Source: Kappaphycus alvarezii
Taxonomy: Eukaryota; Rhodophyta; Florideophyceae; Gigartinales; Solieriaceae
Direction: 5' to 3'
Assembly: GCA_002205965.3 (NCBI GenBank)
Contig: NADL03000466.1
Span: forward strand, 682,001-746,000
Length of the DNA: 64,000 nucleotides
Shown here: one piece after another, positions 44,164-55,628 of the stretch
Numbering within the stretch: the stretch's first letter is position 1
How the letters are laid out: every line of letters begins with the position of its first letter
Notes under the pieces: model-generated
Databases searched by the model: none
What the model saw: only the letters and a program-made list of their open reading frames with translations
What the model was told of the DNA's origin: nothing
Position numbers and translations under genes: made by a program

Positions 44164-44781
44164 TTATTTCCCATTCTCTAAATCAGATCCAAACAACTCC
44201 TCTAAAATATCCATGCTGTCCAAGCAGTCCCCACAAATATATGCGAATGGCTCACAACTCTCTATTTCCCCCTGGGAGATATCTAGACTACTAAAGATAT
44301 CTCCATCCGGTTCCATCGTGGGCACAACTTGATCCATACTCTCTATTCCAGGCCCCACCAGTCCAACACTTTCCATGCCCCCTGTCCTCATCCTCCTCCT
44401 CCTCTCCTCCTCCTCATCCTCTTCCTCCTCTTCCTCTTCTTCCTCCTCCTCATCCTCTTCCTCCTCTTCCTCCTCTCCTCCTCCTCATCCTCCTCATCTT
44501 CCTCCTCCTCATCTTCCTGAGCCTCGTACACTAGCTCAAGGGCTAACCATTCCTCGAAGGACTCCCCGCTCTCCTCCTCGACCTTGTCAGCCTCTCCCGG
44601 GCTTACCTCCCTCGCTTCTTCTTCTATGAAGAGGCGGCGCACGAACTCGATGATTTGCTTCTTGTTGCCGCCGGATGTAGTCGTCGGCATCGGTTGGCCC
44701 GTAGGCGGCGAGACGAAGGCCATTGATGGAACGGGAAGGGCGGTTTTTGGAAATAGGGACAGAGGGGCGAAGGTTGCTCAT
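44164..44781 (-). CDS. Glu/Asp-rich ORF of type B units, representative copy
   Basis: About 205 codons from MSNLRPSVPISKNRPSRSIN, through a helical IIEFVRRLFIEEEAREVSP and ELVYEAQ block, an acidic tract of roughly 40 residues, then MESVGLVGPGIESMDQVVPT and the C-terminal DISQ, C-x-D-C and FGSDLEN blocks. The C-terminal 60 residues match the small gypsy ORF at 22003-22200. The tract is encoded by a (TCC/TCT)n-type run on the + strand where one-base length differences switch it to Arg/Lys. This copy also has small gaps near 44,663. It stops 16 bp before its LTR, so it is a 3'-end gene of a gypsy-related element. Function unknown. Confidence 0.5.
44384..44517 (+). repeat. Pyrimidine (CTC/CTT) tract encoding the acidic run
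   Basis: Low-complexity CTC/CTT repeat. Equivalents lie at about 36836-36957, 39338-39468 and 41862-41985. Each of the four B units has a different length and phase, unlike the rest of the unit. Confidence 0.9.
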
Positions 44782-45241
44782 TGTGATAGACGTTGGGAAC
44801 GGGAGGCAATGTAGGTGTTTGGGTGTGTGGGGGAGAGAGGGTGATGAGTAAAATGATCGGGGGCATTTGAAACTTAGAATAAAGGGGTTTAAATAGGCTC
44901 CCGGGGCAGAGTCTATAGATTAGGAATAGGTAAAATAAATCTGCAAGGGATTTTGCAATAGTGCATTTGCGCCTTTCTTCTAAAAAAAGGCGATTTGGAG
45001 AAGGAGGTAAGCTAAAAGGGAAAAGGGACTTGATTCGGGGTCGATTCAGAGGGTTAAACACAGTATAAAAATATCTAGATAAAAGGAAGTAAATTTGGAA
45101 ATGACGGTTGGAGAAGTTTGGGGCAGGATCGTTGTAGGTTGCTGGATACACGAGGGGAGGACCATTTCCTGTATAACGTGAAGGGAGGACCATTTCCTGT
45201 ATTAAATGAGGGGAGGACCATTTTTTGTATTACAACCCCCC

Positions 45242-48200
45242 CACATACTTCTGGATAGAATGAATTCCTTCGCAATCCATTTGGCTCAACAACGCCGACC
45301 TCCAAGCCCCCCTGATTTTCAGCCCCCCAAGGATCGCAGTACAAAACCCTTATTTTCACTATACCCACTACAAGGATTAGTGGGTCGTTTTATTACGAAT
45401 CGTGCAATGGGTGGGACCCCTCGAAACATGCGTTCAAACCATGGTGCACAGTATTCAGTACCGTACATGGTTCAGAGTGTACAGTACTGGACAAATAACG
45501 AGGCATTTTATACCAACTTTAAACTACCTGGTATCACCGTCAGCAAGCAAGCCATGCTGGATGTGATCTTCAACGCGGCATGTCGTTGAAGGATAATGGC
45601 TCTAATTCTAAAGCATGGGCCTGCTTGATGGCTGGCCTGAGGGTTGCATTTTAGGGAGCGTAGCCCCTTCCCCACTACTGTGTCGGTATACCCTTTTTGA
45701 GTCGATTGTGGTTGTCTTGAAACCCATAGGATAGATCGGATATATCTTCCAAGAGTAAAACACCTAACCCTTTCCCCTCCTCATTATTCGCTTTGCTTTC
45801 TGATTGCATCAGATGCAAGCCCTTCAGGTTCTGAACCGCCGCATTTCTGACTAGATTCTCTATAATAGTCCCTCGCATGTTCTCGCGCATCCGGTAAAGA
45901 TTCCGGAAACGGCATTTGGATACACATTAAGGGGAGAATGTCTCCATTTAGTTCAATAGCCACACGAGTGACATTACCCATGATACTGAACACGTCTAGC
46001 ATACACCGGGGGATAGCCGAACCGCACTTTTCAAACATTAATGAACCAAATCGATTCTCCATTCGGAGGGAAAAAGAAAAAAATCCCGCAAAAGAAACCT
46101 GAAGCTGAGTTAAAAGCTAGAGGCCTTATCGCTTTAGCGGATAGAAATGAAAAAGGATAACGGTTCAAGTTTCATTCCTGACATAAACGGAGGAATGATG
46201 GAGTAGTTTACTTTGTGGTCTGAAACTTCTAGCGGGGGGATGTATACCGAGTTTGGAGAAAAGGAAAGGAGAAAAAAGAGATGGGTCTGCCCTCCGTGTC
46301 CCTGTGAATAAATCGACGGGTCAAGCATAAACCGCTCACCTGCAGACGGCACGGCCATCACGACATTTCCGTGCTGTGTTCTTGCGTACCACTAGTAACT
46401 ACTGGCGCCGGGATATCATTCCATACCAGCTGAGCAGAGGTAGATACACGTGTGGTTAGTTATTCGAGGATCCCCCTTGCACATTGGAGTGTGCACCTAT
46501 TTTCCGACAAAACAGGGAAACTATTTAAAGATAGAACCAGGACAGTTCGAATATAAACATATTCGAAAAAGCCGTTTACCACCACCACTTGATTTACCCA
46601 CGTTTATTTCCCGGTTTAGAGGGTATCTGTTTCCCGTCGGGTTTAAGAAATGGGCCCATGTGCAGTCTATCAGAGTTGCATTTTCGTTGAGCTTATTATG
46701 TTGGCCTTGATTTAGACTATATCTACAGTATATTCAATCTTTGAAATTCCGAAGCAAGCACCGTCAAGTAGGCAACCCTGACGACTCATTCGGAAAACTC
46801 AATAACGGCGCAACAATCAGTTTGAGCCTTCCCCACACAATATGAATCCCTTTCCAACTTCCCCAGCAGAAGACATCGACCCGGGCGCAATCCTCCAAGC
46901 ACATGCTGACATACATATGCACGGTGGTCAACACGCCCATGCCTCCCCTGCTGATGGCAGCACTCCATCACGGCATGTCATTCATGATTTTCCTCTCGGC
47001 CCAAGGAAAACTATGAGCTGCCTGGGTTACACGTTTCCCATGCCGTTGAGAAGAGCTCCTGCTCCAGGTCGCACGCAATCTGTCCGCACTATTTCAGAGC
47101 AGGTGAAAGATGCTGATACTGAGTCTGAACTAGCTGCATATCAAATACCCACATCACAAAATGACGAGATAACCCAACCTAAGCAATGGATAATTGTCGG
47201 ACGAATGCTTCATGCAAGGGAATGCAATCTGGAATGGTGCAGGCGGTGCAGGCGGCACGGACCTGATCGAGAAGGGGAACGATTTAGTCCGGTAGTTGTG
47301 TTCCGGTTCCACCCATCCTTCGGTCTGCCCGACACAGTTGTACCTATCAAGCTGGTGAAATTAAATGGGGCCATGGAGTACATCCGGAGTCTTCGTTGGA
47401 CACCGAGAAGGGATATTATATTCCTTCCTCGATACGTTTCGCCAACAGTTTGCAAAATTCTGCTGCAGGCAATGCAATTCCGGTGCAGAATTGGATTAGG
47501 TCACGTAGGCATGGCTGACCTCATTGACGCAATACTACTCGCGCACAGGTGGGGCATGATGCTTTTATTCGAAGCATTGTGTGATTTTGTCGTGGTCAGA
47601 GGGCTCCCGCGTTCGGGTGCCCTTTAAAGCAACTTTCCTGCGTACTTTCATGTCAAAACGTTCCAAGAGAATGAAACGTCACTTCTGGGACAAAGTAGTA
47701 CTCTTTTTCGATGATCTCTCCGAGGATGCGGGCTCAAACACCAGTCAAGAGGGCGGATCTGCCTCGCAGGAAAGAACAGGACTCATATCTAAATTCCCGG
47801 ACTTATGGAAGCTAGCATTGAGGGAAAATATGATAGGAATGCTGTTGCTTCAAATTATGTTCCAATCGAAGAAGAATATTGGCCATGAGCTGTGGGACGT
47901 TTTGTTAATAGAATTAGAACCAGAAGTTGCGAACGACGGGCTCCTTGTAAGATGGATAGAGTTAGTTCCCGACTACTATGGAATTGCGATCCACAATTGC
48001 TACGTCCTCCCGCGAAATTGTTCCACGAGAGCTGTCCTTCTGTTTTTGAAAGCGAAGGAAAACAAGATTCAGGCTATTTCGATGACATAACATTTCGATC
48101 CGAAGCGTTGGAGCTTCTGAGCACCGGAGTTCCTACATTCATGCTTTTTTTGAAAGATATGGATATCCCTCTTTGTGATAAAGGACGGTCATACATCAAT

Positions 48201-48705
48201 TAACTGCTCAAATAAACCTTTTCTGATGCTTCAGAGTTCTCTTGTACTGGAAATACTGTGAAGGGAGGTACGAGAAGGCATCGCACTTCCCCTAGCAGCG
48301 CAGATCTCTATTTGTCGTGCTAATCCGGGGGGAGCCGAAGTATCTGCGAACATAGCCGATCGTATCTCTCAAATCGAAAAACTCCTTTAGTTTGATGAAC
48401 ACACTTTGAAGAAATACCACCCCAGGGAGAGATGCTTCAACCCTGCCACTCTTCGTAGCACTGCTATGTCAGACAAGCACAAGAAGTATCAAAGCGTTAT
48501 ATCTCCATCGTCCCATAGAACAATGCTTCTTATCAATCCGTTTCCTACTCTTGCAAGATGCAATCCGGATTCATTCTTTGTTGTCGCATGCCTAAAATAG
48601 GTGTAGTGGATAGCGCCATGGTTCATTTCTCCAGAGCGAGACCCTCACTACTGCATGCCGCACTATCTCTCTCCTTTTAAGCCGCATGCCTGTTGCATGC
48701 CCCCC
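45242..48705 (+). repeat. Array unit 6 (type A)
   Basis: 3464 bp. Intact common-segment ORF and BTB-like copy 3. Confidence 0.95.
46842..48203 (+). pseudogene. BTB/POZ-like protein, copy 3 (frameshifted)
   Basis: Intact for 261 codons, then one C short in the run at 47,620 and one G lost near 47,667, after which the frame continues from about 47,672. Four-T form near 47,902. Otherwise as copy 4. Confidence 0.5.
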
Positions 48706-49137
48706 CACATACTTCTGGATAGAATGAATTCCTTCGCAATCCATTTGGCTCAACAACGCCGACCTCCAAGCCCCCTGATTTTCAGCCCCCCAAGGATCGC
48801 AGTACAAAACCCTTATTTTCACTATACCCACTACAAGGATTAGTGGGTCGTTTTATTACGAATCGTGCAATGGGTGGGACCCCTCGAAACATGCGTTCAA
48901 ACCATGGTGCACAGTATTCAGTACCGTACATGGTTCAGAGTGTACAGTACTGGACAAATAACGAGGCATTTTATACCAACTTTAAACTACCTGGTATCAC
49001 CGTCAGCAAGCAAGCCATGCTGGATGTGATCTTCAACGCGGCATGTCGTTGAAGGATAATGGCTCTAATTCTAAAGCATGGGCCTGCTTGATGGCTGGCC
49101 TGAGGGTTGCATTTTAGGGAGCGTAGCCCCTTCCCCA

Positions 49138-49353
49138 CTACTGTGTCGGTATACCCTTTTTGAGTCGATTGTGGTTGTCTTGAAACCCATAGGATAGATC
49201 GGATATATCTTCCAAGAGTAAAACACCTAACCCTTTCCCCTCCTCATTATTCGCTTTGCTTTCTGATTGCATCAGATGCAAGCCCTTCAGGTTCTGAACC
49301 GCCGCATTTCTGACTAGATTCTCTATAATAGTCCCTCGCATGTTCTCGCGCAT
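49138..49353 (-). CDS. Common-segment minus-strand ORF (representative copy)
   Basis: A 71-codon ORF opening MRENMRGTIIENLVRNAAVQ and ending with LLLEDISDLSYGFQDNHNRL. Copies end at 32156, 35602, 38104 (shifted), 40623, 43149, 45675, 52605, 56060 and 59519. Older relics at 20985, 21378 and 62740 preserve the LEDISDLS-like reading with changes that often fall in third codon positions, which hints at past coding. A second ORF in another frame (49247-49555, opening MRDFFSFSLRMENRFGSLMF) overlaps it, so the true frame or an exon join is uncertain. Confidence 0.3.
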   Translation of the reverse strand: MRENMRGTIIENLVRNAAVQNLKGLHLMQSESKANNEEGKGLGVLLLEDISDLSYGFQDNHNRLKKGIPTQ

Positions 49354-50307
49354 CCGGTAAAGATTCCGGAAACGGCATTTGGATACACATTAAGGGGAGA
49401 ATGTCTCCATTTAGTTCAATAGCCACACGAGTGACATTACCCATGATACTGAACACGTCTAGCATACACCGGGGGATAGCCGAACCGCACTTTTCAAACA
49501 TTAATGAACCAAATCGATTCTCCATTCGGAGGGAAAAAGAAAAAAAATCCCGCAAAAGAAACCTGAAGCTGAGTTAAAAGCTAGAGGCCTTATCGCTTTA
49601 GCGGATAGAAATGAAAAAGGATAACGGTTCAAGTTTCATTCCTGACATAAACGGAGGGAATGATGGAGTAGTTTACTTTGTGGTCTGAAACTTCTAGCGG
49701 GGGGATGTATACCGAGTTTGGAGAAAAGGAAAGGAGAAAAAAGAGATGGGTCTGCCCCTCCGTGTCCCTGTGAATAAATCGACGGGTCAAGCATAAACCG
49801 CTCACCTGCAGACGGCACGGCCATCACGACATTTCCGTGCTGTGTTCTTGCGTACCACTAGTAACTACTGGCGCCGGGATATCATTCCATACCAGCTGAG
49901 CAGAGGTAGATACACGTGTGGTTAGTTATTCGAGGATCCCCCTTGCACATTGGAGTGTGCACCTATTTTCCGACAAAACAGGGAAACTATTTAAAGATAG
50001 AACCAGGACAGTTCGAATATAAACATATTCGAAAAAGCCGTTTACCACCACCACTTGATTTACCCACGTTTATTTCCCGGTTTAGAGGGTATCTGTTTCC
50101 CGTCGGGTTTAAGAAATGGGCCCATGTGCAGTCTATCAGAGTTGCATTTTCGTTGAGCTTATTATGTTGGCCTTGATTTAGACTATATCTACAGTATATT
50201 CAATCTTTGAAATTCCGAAGCAAGCACCGTCAAGTAGGCAACCCTGACGACTCATTCGGAAAACTCAATAACGGCGCAACAATCAGTTTGAGCCTTCCCC
50301 ACACAAT

Positions 50308-51671
50308 ATGAATCCCTTTCCAACTTCCCCAGCAGAAGACATCGACCCGGGCGCAATCCTCCAAGCACATGCTGACATACATATGCACGGTGGTCAACAC
50401 GCCCATGCCTCCCCTGCTGATGGCAGCACTCCATCACGGCATGTCATTCATGATTTTCCTCTCGGCCCAAGGAAAACTATGAGCTGCCTGGGTTACACGT
50501 TTCCCATGCCGTTGAGAAGAGCTCCTGCTCCAGGTCGCACGCAATCTGTCCGCACTATTTCAGAGCAGGTGAAAGATGCTGATACTGAGTCTGAACTAGC
50601 TGCATATCAAATACCCACATCACAAAATGACGAGATAACCCAACCTAAGCAATGGATAATTGTCGGACGAATGCTTCATGCAAGGGAATGCAATCTGGAA
50701 TGGTGCAGGCGGTGCAGGCGGCACGGACCTGATCGAGAAGGGGAACGATTTAGTCCGGTAGTTGTGTTCCGATTCCACCCATCCTTCGGTCTGCCCGACA
50801 CAGTTGTACCTATCAAGCTGGTGAAATTAAATGGGGCCATGGAGTACATCCGGAGTCTTCGTTGGACACCGAGAAGGGATATTATATTCCTTCCTCGATA
50901 CGTTTCGCCAACAGTTTGCAAAATTCTGCTGCAGGCAATGCAATTCCGGTGCAGAATTGGATTAGGTCACGTAGGCATGGCTGACCTCATTGACGCAATA
51001 CTACTCGCGCACAGGTGGGGCATGATGCTTTTATTCGAAGCATTGTGTGATTTTGTCGTGGTCAGAGGGCTCCCGCGTTCGGGTGCCCCTTTAAAGCAAC
51101 TTTCCTGCGTACTTTCATGTCAAAACGTTCCAGAGAGAATGAAACGTCACTTCTGGGACAAAGTAGTACTCTTTTTCGATGATCTCTCCGAGGATGCGGG
51201 CTCAAACACCAGTCAAGAGGGCGGATCTGCCTCGCAGGAAAGAACAGGACTCATATCTAAATTCCCGGACTTATGGAAGCTAGCATTGAGGGAAAATATG
51301 ATAGGAATGCTGTTGCTTCAAATTATGTTCCAATCGAAGAAGAATATTGGCCATGAGCTGTGGGACGTTTTGTTAATAGAATTAGAACCAGAAGTTGCGA
51401 ACGACGGGCTCCTTGTAAGATGGATAGAGTTAGTTCCCGACTACTATGGAATTGCGATCCACAATTGCTACGTCCTCCCGCGAAATTGTTCCACGAGAGC
51501 TGTCCTTCTGTTTTTGAAAGCGAAGGAAAACAAGATTCAGGCTATTTCGATGACATAACATTTCGATCCGAAGCGTTGGAGCTTCTGAGCACCGGAGTTC
51601 CTACATTCATGCTTTTTTTGAAAGATATGGATATCCCTCTTTGTGATAAAGGACGGTCATACATCAATTAA
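50308..51671 (+). CDS. BTB/POZ-like multicopy protein, best copy
   Basis: Longest frame of the seven copies: 416 codons from MNPFPTSPAED to 51558. Residues 21-34 are His-rich (HADIHMHGGQHAH) and a Cys/His cluster lies at 128-139. Residues about 165-252 resemble the second half of a BTB/POZ fold: IIFLPRYVSPTVCKILLQAM, then DLIDAILLAHRW and LLFEALCDFVV, matching the family's x-V-S-P-x-x-F-x-x-L-L and A-x-x-x-x-x-x-x-L-x-x-x-C patterns. A helical BACK-like region follows (275-350). If so, it could be a protein-interaction adaptor. Near 51,370 copies differ by four or five Ts. Five Ts give one frame of about 454 codons ending GRSYIN at 51671, 8 bp before an AATAAA, favouring that as the ancestral 3' end. 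The BTB call is from pattern only. Confidence 0.5.
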
Positions 51672-52172
51672 CTGCTCAAATAAACCTTTTCTGATGCTTC
51701 AGAGTTCTCTTGTACTGGAAATACTGTGAAGGGAGGTACGAGAAGGCATCGCACTTCCCCTAGCAGCGCAGATCTCTATTTGTCGTGCTAATCCGGGGGA
51801 GCCGAAGTATCTGCGAACATAGCCGATCGTATCTCTCAAATCGAAAAACTCCTTTAGTTTGATGAACACACTTTGAAGAAATACCACCCCAGGGAGAGAT
51901 GCTTCAACCCTGCCACTCTTCGTAGCACTGCTATGTCAGACAAGCACAAGAAGTATCAAAGCGTTATATCTCCATCGTCCCATAGAACAATGCTTCTTAT
52001 CAATCCGTTTCCTACTCTTGCAAGATGCAATCCGGATTCATTCTTTGTTGTCGCATGCCTAAAATAGGTGTAGTGGATAGCGCCATGGTTCATTTCTCCA
52101 GAGCGAGACCCTCACTACTGCATGCCGCACTATCTCTCTCCTTTTAAGCCGCATGCCTGTTGCATGCCCCCC

Positions 52173-55100
52173 CACATACTTCTGGATAGAATGAATTCCT
52201 TCGCAATCCATTTGGCTCAACAACGCCGACCTCCAAGCCCCCTGATTTTCAGCCCCCCAAGGATCGCAGTACAAAACCCTTATTTTCACTATACCCACTA
52301 CAAGGATTAGTGGGTCGTTTTATTACGAATCGTGCAATGGGTGGGACCCCTCGAAACATGCGTTCAAACCATGGTGCACAGTATTCAGTACCGTACATGG
52401 TTCAGAGTGTACAGTACTGGACAAATAACGAGGCATTTTATACCAACTTTAAACTACCTGGTATCACCGTCAGCAAGCAAGCCATGCTGGATGTGATCTT
52501 CAACGCGGCATGTCGTTGAAGGATAATGGCTCTAATTCTAAAGCATGGGCCTGCTTGATGGCTGGCCTGAGGGTTGCATTTTAGGGAGCGTAGCCCCTTC
52601 CCCACTACTGTGTCGGTATACCCTTTTTGAGTCGATTGTGGTTGTCTTGAAACCCATAGGATAGATCGGATATATCTTCCAAGAGTAAAACACCTAACCC
52701 TTCCCCCTCCTCATTATTCGCTTTGCTTTCTGATTGCATCAGATGCAAGCCCTTCAGGTTCTGAACCGCCGCATTTCTGACTAGATTCTCTATAATAGTC
52801 CCTCGCATGTTCTCGCGCATCCGGTAAAGATTCCGGAAACGGCATTTGGATACACATTAAGGGAGAATGTCTCCATTTAGTTCAATAGCCACACGAGTGA
52901 CATTACCCATGATACTGAACACGTCTAGCATACACCGGGGGATAGCCGAACCGCACTTTTCAAACATTAATGAACCAAATCGATTCTCCATTCGGAGGGA
53001 AAAAAAAAAAAATCCCGCAAAAGAAACCTGAAGCTGAGTTAAAAGCTAGAGGCCTTATCGCTTTAGCGGATAGAAATGAAAAAGGATAACGGTTCAAGTT
53101 TCATTCCTGACATAAACGGAGGGAATGATGGAGTAGTTTACTTTGTGGTCTGAAACTTCTAGCGGGGGGATGTATACCGAGTTTGGAGAAAAGGAAAGGA
53201 GAAAAAAGAGATGGGTCTGCCCCCGTGTCCCTGTGAATAAATCGACGGGTCAAGCATAAACCGCTCACCTGCAGACGGCACGGCCATCACGACATTTCCG
53301 TGCTGTGTTCTTGCGTACCACTAGTAACTACTGGCGCCGGGATATCATTCCATACCAGCTGAGCAGAGGTAGATACACGTGTGGTTAGTTATTCGAGGAT
53401 CCCCCTTGCACATTGGAGTGTGCACCTATTTTCCGACAAAACAGGGAAACTATTTAAAGATAGAACCAGGACAGTTCGAATATAAACATATTCGAAAAAG
53501 CCGTTTACCACCACCACTTGATTTACCCACGTTTATTTCCCGGTTTAGAGGGTATCTGTTTCCCGTCGGGTTTAAGAAATGGGCCCATGTGCAGTCTATC
53601 AGAGTTGCATTTTCGTTGAGCTTATTATGTTGGCCTTGATTTAGACTATATCTACAGTATATTCAATCTTTGAAATTCCGAAGCAAGCACCGTCAAGTAG
53701 GCAACCCTGACGACTCATTCGGAAAACTCAATAACGGCGCAACAATCAGTTTGAGCCTTCCCACACAATATGAATCCCTTTCCAACTTCCCCAGCAGAAG
53801 ACATCGACCCGGGCGCAATCCTCCAAGCACATGCTGACATACATATGCACGGTGGTCAACACGCCCATGCCTCCCCTGCTGATGGCAGCACTCCATCACG
53901 GCATGTCATTCATGATTTCCTCTCGGCCCAAGGAAAACTATGAGCTGCCTGGGTTACACGTTTCCCATGCCGTTGAGAAGAGCTCCTGCTCCAGGTCGCA
54001 CGCAATCTGTCCGCACTATTTCAGAGCAGGTGAAAGATGCTGATACTGAGTCTGAACTAGCTGCATATCAAATACCCACATCACAAAATGACGAGATAAC
54101 CCAACCTAAGCAATGGATAATTGTCGGACGAATGCTTCATGCAAGGGAATGCAATCTGGAATGGTGCAGGCGGTGCAGGCGGCACGGACCTGATCGAGAA
54201 GGGGAACGATTTAGTCCGGTAGTTGTGTTCCGATTCCACCCATCCTTCGGTCTGCCCGACACAGTTGTACCTATCAAGCTGGTGAAATTAAATGGGGCCA
54301 TGGAGTACATCCGGAGTCTTCGTTGGACACCGAGAAGGGATATTATATTCCTTCCTCGATACGTTTCGCCAACAGTTTGCAAAATTCTGCTGCAGGCAAT
54401 GCAATTCCGGTGCAGAATTGGATTAGGTCACGTAGGCATGGCTGACCTCATTGACGCAATACTACTCGCGCACAGGTGGGGCATGATGCTTTTATTCGAA
54501 GCATTGTGTGATTTTGTCGTGGTCAGAGGGCTCCCGCGTTCGGGTGCCCCTTTAAAGCAACTTTCCTGCGTACTTTCATGTCAAAACGTTCCAGATGAAA
54601 CGTCACTTCTGGGACAAAGTAGTACTCTTTTTCGATGATCTCTCCGAGGATGCGGGCTCAAACACCAGTCAAGAGGGCGGATCTGCCTCGCAGGAAAGAA
54701 CAGGACTCATATCTAAATTCCCGGACTTATGGAAGCTAGCATTGAGGGAAAATATGATAGGAATGCTGTTGCTTCAAATTATGTTCCAATCGAAGAAGAA
54801 TATTGGCCATGAGCTGTGGGACGTTTTTGTTAATAGAATTAGAACCAGAAGTTGCGAACGACGGGCTCCTTGTAAGATGGATAGAGTTAGTTCCCGACTA
54901 CTATGGAATTGCGATCCACAATTGCTACGTCCTCCCGCGAAATTGTTCCACGAGAGCTGTCCTTCTGTTTTTGAAAGCGAAGGAAAACAAGATTCAGGCT
55001 ATTTCGATGACATAACATTTCGATCCGAAGCGTTGGAGCTTCTGAGCACCGGAGTTCCTACATTCATGCTTTTTTTGAAAGATATGGATATCCCTCTTTG

Positions 55101-55628
55101 TGATAAAGGACGGTCATACATCAATTAACTGCTCAAATAAACCTTTTCTGATGCTTCAGAGTTCTCTTGTACTGGAAATACTGTGAAGGGAGGTACGAGA
55201 AGGCATCGCACTTCCCCTAGCAGCGCAGATCTCTATTTGTCGTGCTAATCCGGGGGGAGCCGAAGTATCTGCGAACATAGCCGATCGTATCTCTCAAATC
55301 GAAAAACTCCTTTAGTTTGATGCACACTTTGAAGAAATACCACCCCAGGGAGAGATGCTTCAACCCTGCCACTCTTCGTAGCACTGCTATGTCAGACAAG
55401 CACAAGAAGTATCAAAGCGTTATATCTCCATCGTCCCATAGAACAATGCTTCTTATCAATCCGTTTCCTACTCTTGCAAGATGCAATCCGGATTCATTCT
55501 TTGTTGTCGCATGCCTAAAATAGGTGTAGTGGATAGCGCCATGGTTCATTTCTCCAGAGCGAGACCCTCACTACTGCATGCCGCACTATCTCTCTCCTTT
55601 TAAGCCGCATGCCTGTTGCATGCCCCCC
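52173..55628 (+). repeat. Array unit 8 (type A)
   Basis: 3456 bp with BTB-like copy 5. Confidence 0.95.
53770..55128 (+). pseudogene. BTB/POZ-like protein, copy 5 (frameshifted, five-T form)
   Basis: One T short near 53,916 and a 4-bp loss at 54,593 break the frame. The reading 53940-54638 is open between them and 54595-55128 runs to GRSYIN. It carries the five-T run near 54,825 that joins the middle and C-terminal parts in one frame. Confidence 0.5.

Larger units (their letters stand above)
42718..45241 (+). repeat. Array unit 5 (type B)
   Basis: 2524 bp, LTR at 43723-44148. Last B unit before the run of five A units. Confidence 0.95.
48706..52172 (+). repeat. Array unit 7 (type A)
   Basis: 3467 bp. 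Holds the best BTB-like reading frame (copy 4). The type A-specific block runs from about 49662 to 52120. Confidence 0.95.

Noticed and set aside
51505-51520. Programmed -1 frameshift at CTGTTTTTGA in the BTB-like ORF
   Set aside because: A -1 shift would join the two C-terminal frames, but the site is not a canonical slippery heptamer, and the five-T variant upstream joins the frames without recoding.
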